The notes: generated from the sequence alone by a model not told the origin. 64,000 nucleotides of DNA from Lewinella sp. 4G2 (GCF_001625015.1 NZ_LVWJ02000014.1:3286001-3350000); one strand, 5' to 3'; shown: positions 9,235 to 18,574, numbered from the stretch's first letter. Numbers and translations: made by a program.

Positions 9235-9927
9235 ATGGATTTCAATCTTTATCAGTTTTGGGATAGCAATAGCACAAGCAACTCAAGATTGACTAACAAG
9301 TCAATCAAAATGGCTGAACAAGAACTAGGTGTAGATCTTCCTGAATTATTTATAGATCTACTTAAGGTCCAAAATGGAGGATACACAAAGGGGTTTGCCT
9401 ATCCTATGACTATTGAGACTTCATGGTCGAAAAATCATATTCCTCTCTACGAACTGTTTGGTATTGATTTATACCACGGGCCGGGAAATTCTTCAAATAT
9501 TTTGTACTCAACCTACATGATTGAAGAATGGGGCTTACCTGAAAAACAGGTTTTGCTATCAGGTGATGGACATTGGTGGATAACGCTGGACTATCGTAAA
9601 TCTACTATACCTTCTGTAAATTGGATTGATTGTGAATGTAGCGAAGACATACATGTTGCAAACAACTTCACAGATTTTATTAGGATCGACTTCGTTTATC
9701 TACCAACCTATTCGCCTAACCTGAACCTAATCGAGCGCCTGTGGCACTTTATGCGGGTTAAGATATTGAACTCAACTTATTACGAGAAGTCTAGTGAATT
9801 TAAATCGGCCATCGTTTCATTTCTGGGTGGGATAAAATTGTATAAGGAAGAATTACGTAGCCTACTGACTTTAAACTTCAGGACAGTAGGAGGCACTTCC
9901 GTGCATTTGTCCCAAACCTCTTCGTGA
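9235..9927 (+). CDS. SMI1/KNR4 (SUKH) protein fused to an IS630 transposase tail
   Basis: Residues about 1-150 form a SUKH-type domain: the N-terminal helix KMAEQELGVDLPELFIDLLKVQNGG, then IPLYELFGIDLYHG, and GDGHWWITLDYRKS. SUKH proteins are often immunity proteins of contact-dependent toxins. From about residue 152 the sequence switches to the C-terminus of an IS630-family DDE transposase (YLPTYSPNLNLIERLWHFMRVK), including the catalytic Glu of IER. The IS head is missing, so a deletion probably fused the two. The stop overlaps the next start (TGATG). Whether the chimera folds is unknown. Confidence 0.8.
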   Translation: MDFNLYQFWDSNSTSNSRLTNKSIKMAEQELGVDLPELFIDLLKVQNGGYTKGFAYPMTIETSWSKNHIPLYELFGIDLYHGPGNSSNILYSTYMIEEWGLPEKQVLLSGDGHWWITLDYRKSTIPSVNWIDCECSEDIHVANNFTDFIRIDFVYLPTYSPNLNLIERLWHFMRVKILNSTYYEKSSEFKSAIVSFLGGIKLYKEELRSLLTLNFRTVGGTSVHLSQTSS

Positions 9928-10928
9928 TGCGTATACTCTGCGACATTGGAGACAAACCAAATTTCTTAATTGATGGTCACGGGAAATCAGTGGACTTCAA
10001 CGAAATTGAAAAAAGCGAAAACCTAAATAGAATTTATCGTTTTCAATTCAAACAAGCACCAAAAAACGGACAACTCGACCGAGTAATTTCGGCTATTAAA
10101 AAGCGACCTGAAATAGGACTTCGGTTCTACGGAGACTATTCCGAAGAATTAATTGATTGGGACAGTCTGATTGAAATTGAAAATCTTCAAATTGATTTGT
10201 GGGAAACGAATGACTTAAAAGAAGTAAGCAGACTTAGGAATTTAAAAAGACTTGGAATAACTAAGAATGTAAAATCAAAGGTTTCATTAGAAATCCTTGA
10301 ACCCCTGCAAAACTTGGAGACTTTTTATACCTCAATTTCCAAGAACATTGAAACAATATCAAAGCTTCCAAGGCTTGAATTTTTAAGTCTAAATGAAATC
10401 AAAAATGACAATCTTGATTTTCTGACAAAGCTGAATAACCTTAAAACCCTATGGTTATCATTGGGTAGCTTTAAGGACTTCTCGGGATTATCAAAAATCG
10501 AGAAATTGCAAAAGCTTCAAGTTCATCAAGTTAGGGGTTTCGAAAGTGAAGTTATCAATCCAATACTTAAAGACTGTTCACAGCTATGGGCTCTGAAACT
10601 TGACAACTTAAAGGGAATCAAAAACCTTGACTTCATCCCGAGTATGCCCAAAATAAAGTACTTATCAATGGAAGGGATAAAAAACCTTGACACCTATGCA
10701 CCAATCAGAATTTCTAAGACAATGGAAACCATAGCAGGCTACAATTGCAGACCAGCTGATAAATCCCTTAATGGATTAAAAAGACTAAAAGAAATTTGGT
10801 TAGGAGACTTATATACAAAAAGTAAAATCGACAACTTATTGAATGACAAGGACGCAGAGAATATTTGGATTAGGGGTAAGAACTTGAAAGGTTTGGGTAA
10901 GCTTAAAAATCCGTTTGAAATAAAATAA
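9927..10928 (+). CDS. Leucine-rich repeat protein (333 aa)
   Basis: ATG 9927 overlaps the preceding stop. From about residue 70 the protein is a run of irregular leucine-rich repeats (LRNLKRLGI, LQNLETFYT, LPRLEFLSL, LNNLKTLWLSL, MPKIKYLSMEG, LKRLKEIWLGD). These form a curved solenoid used for protein binding. No signal peptide, so a cytoplasmic role is likely. It lies between an IS630 remnant and an attC-like site of a different type from its neighbours, which suggests it came from another array. Confidence 0.8.
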   Translation: MRILCDIGDKPNFLIDGHGKSVDFNEIEKSENLNRIYRFQFKQAPKNGQLDRVISAIKKRPEIGLRFYGDYSEELIDWDSLIEIENLQIDLWETNDLKEVSRLRNLKRLGITKNVKSKVSLEILEPLQNLETFYTSISKNIETISKLPRLEFLSLNEIKNDNLDFLTKLNNLKTLWLSLGSFKDFSGLSKIEKLQKLQVHQVRGFESEVINPILKDCSQLWALKLDNLKGIKNLDFIPSMPKIKYLSMEGIKNLDTYAPIRISKTMETIAGYNCRPADKSLNGLKRLKEIWLGDLYTKSKIDNLLNDKDAENIWIRGKNLKGLGKLKNPFEIK

Positions 10929-10941
10929 AAAAAGCACGATT

Positions 10942-11072
10942 GCCCAACATTGGCTATACGTAATGCGGGTTTTGGTACTAAATTAAATGTAAATAAATAT
11001 TAACAAACACTCGGCTAAAATGAATGTGAAGTCCATTTTATCCCACACTACGCATAGCCGAGACCGTTGCTC
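10942..11072 (+). repeat. attC-like recombination site, divergent type (131 bp)
   Basis: R'' is GCCCAAC at 10942-10948. The arms are GGCTATACGTA (10952-10962) and TACGCATAGCC (11049-11059), a near-perfect inverted repeat. The R' position reads GTTGCTC (11066-11072), keeping only GTT of the consensus. The loop is AT-rich and unrelated to the 220-bp family. Confidence 0.65.
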
Positions 11073-11142
11073 GAGAAAGACTAAATATTATGCCGTAGAT
11101 GATACTCGAAGAGGCTGGTGTTGAGTACAAAAAGAAGACTAA

Positions 11143-11493
11143 ATGACGATGAATTTGGAGTTATCCGACGATATTGTAGAGTTGCAATCTGGTATGGTAA
11201 CTATATGGATCTTAGGCGGATACAGAGTGAAGTTGAATAACTTTGAGGTCCATATTATAAACATGAGAACCAGACACATTGCAGTAGCTACTGTAGCGAT
11301 GTTAAAAATTCAATGGATTAAGAATGGAAGGAAGGCGAAGCGCATGCTGAAACCTAAAATACAAGAAGACGGTATGCATCAGATTCAGCTTCATAATGTT
11401 GATAGCGTCGAAGTCCGTAGATCAAATCTCTTCTTTACCTCACTTTTTCAGAAGCCGCTCCGGAAAGATCAAATTAGACTTGTAATTGAATAA
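11143..11493 (+). CDS. Hypothetical cassette protein (116 aa)
   Basis: I do not recognise this family. The 116-aa product is beta-rich in its first half (VTIWILGGYRVKLNNFEVHI) and basic in the second (WIKNGRKAKRMLKP). No signal peptide. It shares a cassette with the EF-Tu-like gene 130 bp downstream and could be co-transcribed with it. Confidence 0.5.
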   Translation: MTMNLELSDDIVELQSGMVTIWILGGYRVKLNNFEVHIINMRTRHIAVATVAMLKIQWIKNGRKAKRMLKPKIQEDGMHQIQLHNVDSVEVRRSNLFFTSLFQKPLRKDQIRLVIE

Positions 11494-11622
11494 TGAGTAC
11501 AAGGCTACCTACGCCATCTTACTAATCATGGTAAGGCACAAAGCCTCAGGTTGAGCGAAGAAAAAAATACTTTAAATACGGAGACCTTTAAAATAATAGT
11601 AAATTTCACACTGTTTTAAATT

Positions 11623-11955
11623 ATGGACTGGAATAAGAACACCCTGCACTTTCAGAACAGCGACTTGAGAGGAACAATATCCTTAGTTCGAGAAGCTGGA
11701 AGAAGAACACCTATCTCAACCGGATACGCATCGCATTGTCAAATTGATTGTTCAAAGATGCAATACTCGTACGTAATCTATTTGATCGACCGGGATGAGT
11801 TACGCCCTGGGGAATCTTGTTCAGCTCTGCTTAAGTTCAAATTCGGCTCAATCAGCGAGTTGGGGTTAAATGTTTCCGTGAAATCCAAGTTACAATTGAA
11901 TGAAGGTAAAAGAATTATAGGCATGTTGGATAATCTAATACTCTGCATAGAATAA
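11623..11955 (+). CDS. EF-Tu C-terminal-domain-like protein (110 aa)
   Basis: The 110-residue protein matches the order of elements in the third domain of elongation factor Tu: REAGRRTPISTGYASH (compare EGGRHTPF..GYRPQ), a middle with DELRPGES (PGD..), and LNEGKRIIGMLDNLI (EGGRTVGAG-V). It lacks the GTPase domain, so it cannot act as an elongation factor. As a free beta-barrel it may bind a protein or mimic EF-Tu. Assignment is by motif recall only. No attC lies between it and 11143-11493. Confidence 0.6.
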   Translation: MDWNKNTLHFQNSDLRGTISLVREAGRRTPISTGYASHCQIDCSKMQYSYVIYLIDRDELRPGESCSALLKFKFGSISELGLNVSVKSKLQLNEGKRIIGMLDNLILCIE

Positions 11956-12058
11956 CCTAGGACAATCAATATTATAATCACCCTATACTATGCAAAATTG
12001 CTAAAGTAAATAAATCAAACTTGCTAGTTTCATCATCTTGAAAATGATAATATTACTC

Positions 12059-12276
12059 GCCCAACATCGCAGCCACGCCAAGCCGCTACCACTTCGAATC
12101 AATTAGGGTAGGGGGTGGATGCCCGGCCACTGGTCCGAACACTCGGATGTCCAAAAGTCCTCCGCAAGCTCCGGAGTTTTGGCCATGCTCGTTTATCGGC
12201 CCAGCGGCCTTTTAGTTCCGGTTTAGTATCTTAGTGGAGTCAAGGACGCGGCCTGCGTGGGCTGCAGTCGTTGAGC
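12059..12276 (+). repeat. attC-like recombination site (220-bp family), altered R'
   Basis: R'' GCCCAAC 12059-12065; R' GTTGAGC 12270-12276 (one change from GTTGGGC). The arm starts ATCGCAGCCACGCC. No leader repeat follows; the 289 bp before the next gene show no recognisable feature. Confidence 0.88.
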
Positions 12277-12565
12277 GTAACAGAATAAAGTAAAACGCTC
12301 GATGACGTAAATTGATCCATGTGAGTCGAAGAGACGCCATACATAAACACCTCGGGATATTCGGTTTTGTGAACTTTAGTTGTCGTCGAATATAGCTAAA
12401 ACTAATAGTGACATTTGTTGATGAAGTTGTTGAAGATTAATCTAGGTCAACGGTATGTTGTGTCCAAGAATTGTGGACATTTGAAATTAGAATGCCATTG
12501 ATGTACAGCAACCTGAACCTACAATTTATTTCGTAGATAGGCGTTTATATAGAAACAAATTAATC

Positions 12566-13567
12566 ATGATATATAAAGTGATCCTATCTATAATTTTGCA
12601 TTTTGTAAGCATAGGGCTTTACGCACAGACCATAGTTCTACCACAAGTATTTACTATTAAAAATAATATTGATACGATAATTATTACGGAATATGGTACC
12701 CAAGTGAAGATTGAGAGGAACTCTATCGAAACATCTGATACTTCGATGAATCTTGTAGATGAATACAGTATTCACATACGAGAAGTTATTGATAATCTAG
12801 GCGCGGTTGTAAATCAAGTATCGACAAATAGCAATCGAGGGATCCTTATATCCAATGGCATGTTATACATTACGGCTTATGTAGGCGATCAAGAACTTGA
12901 ATTGAGATCGGATCGAAAAATTGAAATTAGAACACCAGTTAGTGCTGGCAATTTTGATATGGGATTGTACTCTATTTCATCAACTGACGAGTGGACTAAA
13001 ATGACAAGTGAAATCTCTCTTGATACCTGTCCTTCTTTTATTATGACCGTGTTGACATACGATTCTATAGTTGATAAAAATTCCTATCGCGTATGGCAAA
13101 AGAAAAACAACAGGGTCGATGGACTGTTTGGAGGAACAAACCGACCTAGACAGCAAGTTTATACTATACCTATCCCATACGACACAGTGTGGAATTGTGA
13201 TAACAATGAATTATCTTACTATAATTTTAATATTCAAGATTTTGGTTGGTACAACATCGATAAGCTTGCCAAAATTAGAAAGCCAAGAAGTATGTCAGTT
13301 GTTTGTAGAGAAGGAATGAGAGTAATCGCACTTGTAGATAAGAAAAATATAGTAATTAGGTTTAATGAAAGTAAAAGCGAAGTATACCACTTGTCAAATT
13401 ACCCATCTACATTAGGATCGACGGTGATTAGTTACAAAACTGTAGAAGATGACAAGGTTTTGTTTAGTGTTTATTCCATGAAGAAATTTAGATCTAGATT
13501 AAATATGCCGGAACCAAATGTGGTATCTAATGCTGAATTTAGGAAAATAATTAGACAATTACATTAA
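12566..13567 (+). CDS. Secreted hypothetical cassette protein (333 aa)
   Basis: A clear signal peptide (MIYKVILSIILHFVSIGLYA, cleavage near AQ) puts the protein in the envelope or outside. The mature part is beta-rich with no family I recognise. Asp/Asn-rich stretches (YDTVWNCDNNELSYYNFN) and the middle segment VGDQELELRSDRKIEIRTPV recall the propeller or carboxypeptidase-like modules of Bacteroidota surface proteins, but this is only resemblance. Single gene between two attC-like sites. Confidence 0.65.
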   Translation: MIYKVILSIILHFVSIGLYAQTIVLPQVFTIKNNIDTIIITEYGTQVKIERNSIETSDTSMNLVDEYSIHIREVIDNLGAVVNQVSTNSNRGILISNGMLYITAYVGDQELELRSDRKIEIRTPVSAGNFDMGLYSISSTDEWTKMTSEISLDTCPSFIMTVLTYDSIVDKNSYRVWQKKNNRVDGLFGGTNRPRQQVYTIPIPYDTVWNCDNNELSYYNFNIQDFGWYNIDKLAKIRKPRSMSVVCREGMRVIALVDKKNIVIRFNESKSEVYHLSNYPSTLGSTVISYKTVEDDKVLFSVYSMKKFRSRLNMPEPNVVSNAEFRKIIRQLH

Positions 13568-13679
13568 GAATATTATTTAGAGATAAACACTAACTTCTAT
13601 ACTCTGTACAGCACCTCAAGATATATGGAAGACGCTACTTGACTTTATTAACTCAACTCGTTAATAATTAATATAATCC

Positions 13680-13899
13680 GCCCAACACTGCAATCCACGT
13701 CAAGCCGCTGTTACTTCGGGTCGAAGGCTCTATCATGTCCAATGCCCGGCCACTGGTCCGAACACTCGGATGGCCAAAAGTCCTCCGCAGGCTCCGGAGT
13801 TTTGGCCATGCTCGCTTATCGTCCCAGTGGCCTTTCAGTTCCGGTTTAGTATCTTAGTGGAGTCATGGACGCGGCCTGCGTGGGCTGCGTTCGTTGGGC
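13680..13899 (+). repeat. attC-like recombination site (220-bp family)
   Basis: R'' GCCCAAC 13680-13686; R' GTTGGGC 13893-13899. One leader repeat follows (13900-13953), ending in a second intact GTTGGGC at 13947-13953. Confidence 0.9.
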
Positions 13900-14095
13900 G
13901 AAATCGAATAAATACTATGACTTAGAATACGTTCGTTGATCGTCACGTTGGGCGAAAAGAATAACAATTGGCATTGGATGACGTCCGTTCATCTTTCTAT
14001 TTAACGGATTCTGACTATACTTGGGCTTTGTAGATCGTCGTTATTAACTGCTAGAGTTGGGTGGGAACTTTAAAAGCACATTCAAGCTATAGCTT

Positions 14096-14800
14096 ATGAG
14101 AGTAATTGTAATTCTATTGACCTTGTTTCCTTGTATGTTAATTGGACAAAGTGATTTCTATGTACAATGGATGTCAACAGGTAAGCCAGTTATGGGTATG
14201 TATAATTACTTTAAATTGTATGGAGGAGATAACTACCGATATGGGCAAATTTCACCCAAAATTTATGCTGCGGACTTCGTTTCTTTGGATACTATAACTT
14301 ACGAATCAAGATATAGATTCAAAGAACTCAAAGTTACATTAGATACTTCCGGGGACTACTACAGATTCACAAACAACCTCAGTGACGTCATTAAAATTGA
14401 GATTGTAGATGAACAAAACAAAATTCTTTTTGAAGAACTTTTTGAAAACTCTCCGTTATCGGCAACAGTTTCTTTAAACGGAAAGCATAGGAGTACTTCA
14501 GATATAGATACGATTTCGTATCAAAGATTGATTCAGGGGCAAGGACTCACTGCGACTGTAGACCGTGATGATATCAATGCTAAATGCTCTATCTTACGCT
14601 TTAATCTAACATTGAGTAGACACAATTTAAATACAACTTATGAATTCTGTGATAGGAATTCTTTCCGGAGTTGGCTAAACAGACTAAATAGGGATGAACT
14701 AATAGGGTCCGTTATTATAATCCATAATATCTATTATTCTTGTTCAGGTGCTGATGATAGTCAGAAAGCTAATCCCCTTATATTGTATGTCAAGAGGTGA
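14096..14800 (+). CDS. Secreted hypothetical cassette protein (234 aa)
   Basis: The N-terminus MRVIVILLTLFPCMLIGQ is a signal peptide typical of Bacteroidota (cleavage after IG/Q). The mature protein carries a repeated beta pattern and three Cys that may form disulfides (NAKCS, YEFCDR, YSCSGA). No family recognised. It is the only gene of its cassette, with 222 bp between stop and attC that I cannot assign. Confidence 0.65.
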   Translation: MRVIVILLTLFPCMLIGQSDFYVQWMSTGKPVMGMYNYFKLYGGDNYRYGQISPKIYAADFVSLDTITYESRYRFKELKVTLDTSGDYYRFTNNLSDVIKIEIVDEQNKILFEELFENSPLSATVSLNGKHRSTSDIDTISYQRLIQGQGLTATVDRDDINAKCSILRFNLTLSRHNLNTTYEFCDRNSFRSWLNRLNRDELIGSVIIIHNIYYSCSGADDSQKANPLILYVKR

Positions 14801-15021
14801 ATCAAAAGATAGTGTAAACATGAACATACATAATCTTACAATAGGAGTAAACCCTAAGGTTATTAAGACACTATCTGTAATTATACCTGTTATCAGACCT
14901 TTTTAAGTAATTATGTTAATTTCTGCATTTCGCGGCGGGCAATAATTTATAACAGTCCGAAAAACTTAATTATTCAATCAACTTCCTAGCTATCACGGCT
15001 CAATAATAAATAATATTACTC

Positions 15022-15241
15022 GCCCAACACTGCAATCCACGTCAAGCCGCTGTAACTTGGAGTCAAGCAGAGTAGGAAGGTTGATGCCCGGCCACCGGGC
15101 CGAACACTCGGATGGCCAAAAGTCCTCCGCAGGCTCCGGAGTTTTGGCCATGCTCGCTTATCGGCCCAGTGGCCTTTTAGTTCCGATTGAGTATCTTAGT
15201 GGAGTCAAGGACGCGGCCTGCGTGGGCTGCAATCGTTGGGC
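15022..15241 (+). repeat. attC-like recombination site (220-bp family)
   Basis: R'' GCCCAAC 15022-15028; R' GTTGGGC 15235-15241. Followed by two leader repeats (15242-15340) that are shared base for base with 24647-24745. Confidence 0.9.
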
Positions 15242-15398
15242 GAGAAGGAATAAATACTATGACTTAGAATACGTTTGTTTATCGTCGTGTCGGGCGTAAA
15301 GGAATAAATTCTATGACTTAGAATACGTTCGTTCATCGCTGGTAATTACGATATAAAGTGAGTAATTACGTTTACAATCTTTTATTAAATCTATCACT

Positions 15399-15494
15399 AT
15401 GTTCTGGAAGCGAAAGCCAAAGTGTCCAATAACAGAGCAGGATCGGCTCTGGATTGAAGAGAGACGCGGCCTGCGTGGGCTGCAATCGTTGGGC
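15399..15494 (+). pseudogene. Truncated 5' end of a metalloprotease gene joined to an attC 3' end
   Basis: Bases 15242-15462 are identical to 24647-24867: both leader repeats, the upstream region and the first 21 codons of the metalloprotease gene (MFWKRKPKCPITEQDRLWIE). At 15462 the sequence jumps to the last ~33 bases of an attC-like site, ending with R' GTTGGGC at 15488-15494. A deletion must have removed the rest of the gene and most of its attC. Confidence 0.85.
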
Positions 15495-15510
15495 GCAATC
15501 AAAATAGAAT

Positions 15511-16041
15511 ATGAATAGAATAATTGAAAATAGTTTAAAGGAAATTTCAATTAGAGGTAGAATGGCACTAGGTATAAAGTGCTTGGAAATAGTATTAGAT
15601 AAGAATAACCTCATTCACAAAAAAGATATTAAAGAATTACTTACAGTTTTGTGGGGATTCATAAGTTCAGAAAGGTTGGACTTATGGAGTGAAGAGATAA
15701 TTGATTACGACCCAAAATCATTAATTGAGGACTATGAAAATAGTAACTTTGAGGATTTTAGATTTCTATCTGAAGTAGAAATAGAAAGAATGTATTGTAT
15801 TTATAAGAATTCAAAAAGCGAGGTTTTGGAGTTAATCGAATTGGTCATTGCTATCGGAACTGGAAACTTATATGGCGGGACTGGTGAATACAGCAAAATG
15901 ACGTTGATTCCCACGATTCAAGTTTTGAATATAATGGCAAGGAATAACTACCAAACTCCTAAATTAGCAAATTTTGAAAAGTCAAAGTACTCAGAACTCC
16001 ATGGCTGGGGCACTAAAAGGGAGAAGTCATTCTTTGATTAA
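15511..16041 (+). CDS. Hypothetical cassette protein (176 aa)
   Basis: ATG 15511 lies 17 bp after the remnant R' box. The 176-aa product is helical and acidic (LEIVLDKNNLIHKKDIKELLTVLWGFI), has no signal peptide or membrane segment and no domain I recognise. It ends SELHGWGTKREKSFFD. A 31-codon open frame (16050-16145) follows it and runs into the duplicated block, so the original gene order here has been disturbed. Confidence 0.6.
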   Translation: MNRIIENSLKEISIRGRMALGIKCLEIVLDKNNLIHKKDIKELLTVLWGFISSERLDLWSEEIIDYDPKSLIEDYENSNFEDFRFLSEVEIERMYCIYKNSKSEVLELIELVIAIGTGNLYGGTGEYSKMTLIPTIQVLNIMARNNYQTPKLANFEKSKYSELHGWGTKREKSFFD

Positions 16042-16266
16042 CTTCTGGAATGAATAAGAATAGGTGGTTAAGTGACAACTATGAACAATTTATATCTTCT
16101 GATTTGCTAAGGATATCTGAAGATATGTCTAAAAATGGAATTTGACAGAGAGTGACTTTTTATGTAAGCAAAATAATATATGTAAGCGATGTAAATGATG
16201 TGATATGGTTTAACTTTTCAGTTATATAGCCATATATTATAGTTTAATCCATGCGTGTTCAATGTG

Positions 16267-16458
16267 ATGAATTGTAATCTTATTCACCCAATTCTTGCAA
16301 ATGAAAATGTTGATCCTAGCTCATGTGGTGAAATACTAAAAAGTACACTGAAATACAAAAAGAGTACTATAGAAAATTACATGAGCCAATCTGGCCACAA
16401 TTATGTTAATAATCTTGTAGAAAAAGTGTTCGATGATTCAACAAACATTGAATTATAG
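16267..16458 (+). CDS. Small hypothetical protein, duplicate copy 1
   Basis: ATG 16267 gives 63 aa (GTG 16255 would add four). It contains DPSSCGEILKSTLKYKKST and ends VFDDSTNIEL. It may be the surviving C-terminus of a larger protein. The identical frame recurs at 16915-17106. No family recognised. Confidence 0.3.
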   Translation: MNCNLIHPILANENVDPSSCGEILKSTLKYKKSTIENYMSQSGHNYVNNLVEKVFDDSTNIEL

Positions 16459-16625
16459 CTCGGTCGAACTGGATATTTAGGACAATCATTGAGATAATAC
16501 TGGATTAAAATAAATTTAATTGAAATTATCTCATCGTGTTTAGTTGGAATAGAAGATTAATTATAATTATTCTTGACTCGCCCAACTTCACAGCCATTAA
16601 GGCTCCTTAAGAAATAAAATTATTC

Positions 16626-16718
16626 GCCCAACACTGCAATCCACGTCAAGCCGCTGTCACTTCGAGTCGATTGTAGTATCACAACCAAAGCCCGGCCACT
16701 AGCCCGCACACTCGGATG
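16626..16718 (+). repeat. Half attC-like site (R'' side only)
   Basis: R'' GCCCAAC 16626-16632 followed by the 5' arm up to the central hairpin, where the tandem duplication restarts. There is no L' arm or R' box, so it should not recombine as a site. Confidence 0.85.
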
Positions 16719-16914
16719 GTCGACAACTATGAACAATTTATATCTTCTGATTTGCTAAGGATATCTGAAGATATGTCTAAAAATGGAATTTGACAGAGAG
16801 TGACTTTTTATGTAAGCAAAATAATATATGTAAGCGATGTAAATGATGTGATATGGTTTAACTTTTCAGTTATATAGCCATATATTATAGTTTAATCCAT
16901 GCGTGTTCAATGTG

Positions 16915-17106
16915 ATGAATTGTAATCTTATTCACCCAATTCTTGCAAATGAAAATGTTGATCCTAGCTCATGTGGTGAAATACTAAAAAGTACACTGAA
17001 ATACAAAAAGAGTACTATAGAAAATTACATGAGCCAATCTGGCCACAATTATGTTAATAATCTTGTAGAAAAAGTGTTCGATGATTCAACAAACATTGAA
17101 TTATAG
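16915..17106 (+). CDS. Small hypothetical protein, duplicate copy 2
   Basis: Identical to 16267-16458. This copy is the one linked to a complete attC-like site (17274-17492), so if either is a working cassette gene it is this one. Confidence 0.3.
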   Translation: MNCNLIHPILANENVDPSSCGEILKSTLKYKKSTIENYMSQSGHNYVNNLVEKVFDDSTNIEL

Positions 17107-17273
17107 CTCGGTCGAACTGGATATTTAGGACAATCATTGAGATAATACTGGATTAAAATAAATTTAATTGAAATTATCTCATCGTGTTTAGTTGGAATAG
17201 AAGATTAATTATAATTATTCTTGACTCGCCCAACTTCACAGCCATTAAGGCTCCTTAAGAAATAAAATTATTC

Positions 17274-17492
17274 GCCCAACACTGCAATCCACGTCAAGCC
17301 GCTGTCACTTCGAGTCGATTGTAGTATCACAACCAAAGCCCGGCCACTAGCCCGCACACTCGGATGTCCAAAAGTCCTCCGCAAGCTCCGGAGTTTTGGC
17401 CATGCTCGCTTATCGGCCCAGTGGCCTTTTAGTTCCGATTGAGTATCTTAGTGGAGTCTAGGACGCGGCCTGCGTGGCTGCAATCGTTGGGC
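17274..17492 (+). repeat. attC-like recombination site (220-bp family)
   Basis: R'' GCCCAAC 17274-17280; R' GTTGGGC 17486-17492. One base of the L' arm is missing (GCGTGGCTGC instead of GCGTGGGCTGC). Two leader repeats follow (17493-17597), the first ending in GCTGGGC. Confidence 0.9.
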
Positions 17493-17761
17493 GTAACAGA
17501 ATAAATACTGTGCCTTAGAATACGTTCGTTCATCGTCGTGCTGGGCGCAAAAGTATAAATACTATGATTTAGAATACTTTCGTTCATCTCTGTATAAGGC
17601 TAGAACGAAGCATTAACAACGATGGCTTGAAAAGTCTAAAATATTTTGATTCATCGATTATAAAATTGTGCGGATTCCTTTGGTCGTAGAAAATTGTATT
17701 GACATCAAAACTTTAAGGCATGTCAAAATTATGATTAAAGAGTAATCTTTTGTTTCAGAAA

Positions 17762-18574
17762 ATGATATCCAGTATGCATAGTTGCTTAATAAGATTCTAC
17801 GTAATTTTTTTGATAATAATTGGATGCTGTTATAATTTGAAATGTTGTAGTTGTCTACAACCTACAGTTAACCTTCCACTACCAAGTAAATTTCTTGATG
17901 TTATTGTCCCGCCTCAAATTTCGCAAAGCAGGGAAACACAAGAGTTAATTGTTTTCCATGGTACTTTGGTTGACTATTACATTTTAGATGATAGTAAAGT
18001 GATATTGAAGTATTCTATCAACCATGTATATACTGATACGGCGATAAAATCAATAGAGGTTGTAACAAATATTGGAACTGATGCTTGTGGTTACTTTGAT
18101 GAAATTGGAGGGGAATCAATCATAACAGCTATGCTGCAAGGTGACAGATACTATACCGCCCGTGAAGATTGCGCTAGGAATATTTCAAGAAGAGCTAACC
18201 CAACGATTTTCAAGTATTGGCTAACACTACTCAATACCTTGACTATGGGCAAAGATGGAGACTATCATTTTAGACAAAATAAATCAACGCACGATGAAAT
18301 AAGAAAAGACCTAAAGCCTAACTTACCTGGCATATTATTTTCGATCAAAAATGGAAAGCTGAATGGAGGATTCCAAGTTTACAGTCTAAAAGGCGATTTG
18401 CTAGTTAAGGGGAGATATCGGAATGGTGAGAAACATGGAAGATGGTCTTATTTTGAAGCTGGGCTAACCTGGGATTTATCGTATTGGTATTCAACTCTCA
18501 CAAAGATTAAGTACAAAGGTGGACAGCTAATGAAATCAACGACAGATATGGAATATACTCCATTTCAAATGTAA
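17762..18574 (+). CDS. Exported hypothetical protein with C-terminal MORN-like repeats (270 aa)
   Basis: ATG 17762 is chosen over a TTG at 17750. A hydrophobic N-terminal segment (FYVIFLIIIGCCYNLKC) is a signal peptide or anchor, and several Cys follow (CCSCLQP). The C-terminus (LNGGFQVYSLKGDLLVKGRYRNGEKHGRWSYF) is a pair of MORN/YwqK-type repeats. The middle (about residues 70-150) resembles the pattern of tissue-inhibitor-of-metalloprotease-like proteins, with conserved Cys (GTDACGYF..REDCARN), but this is tentative. Single gene of its cassette. Confidence 0.7.
   Translation: MISSMHSCLIRFYVIFLIIIGCCYNLKCCSCLQPTVNLPLPSKFLDVIVPPQISQSRETQELIVFHGTLVDYYILDDSKVILKYSINHVYTDTAIKSIEVVTNIGTDACGYFDEIGGESIITAMLQGDRYYTAREDCARNISRRANPTIFKYWLTLLNTLTMGKDGDYHFRQNKSTHDEIRKDLKPNLPGILFSIKNGKLNGGFQVYSLKGDLLVKGRYRNGEKHGRWSYFEAGLTWDLSYWYSTLTKIKYKGGQLMKSTTDMEYTPFQM

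Larger units (their letters stand above)
16074..17369 (+). repeat. 645-bp tandem direct duplication
   Basis: Bases 16074-16718 and 16722-17366 are the same sequence, 648 bp apart, with a 3-base junction (GTC). Each copy holds a 67-codon open frame, a short R''-like motif (CGCCCAACTTCACAGCC) and the first half of an attC-like site. The first copy stops inside the attC just after ACTCGGATG; only the second continues to R'. Confidence 0.95.
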
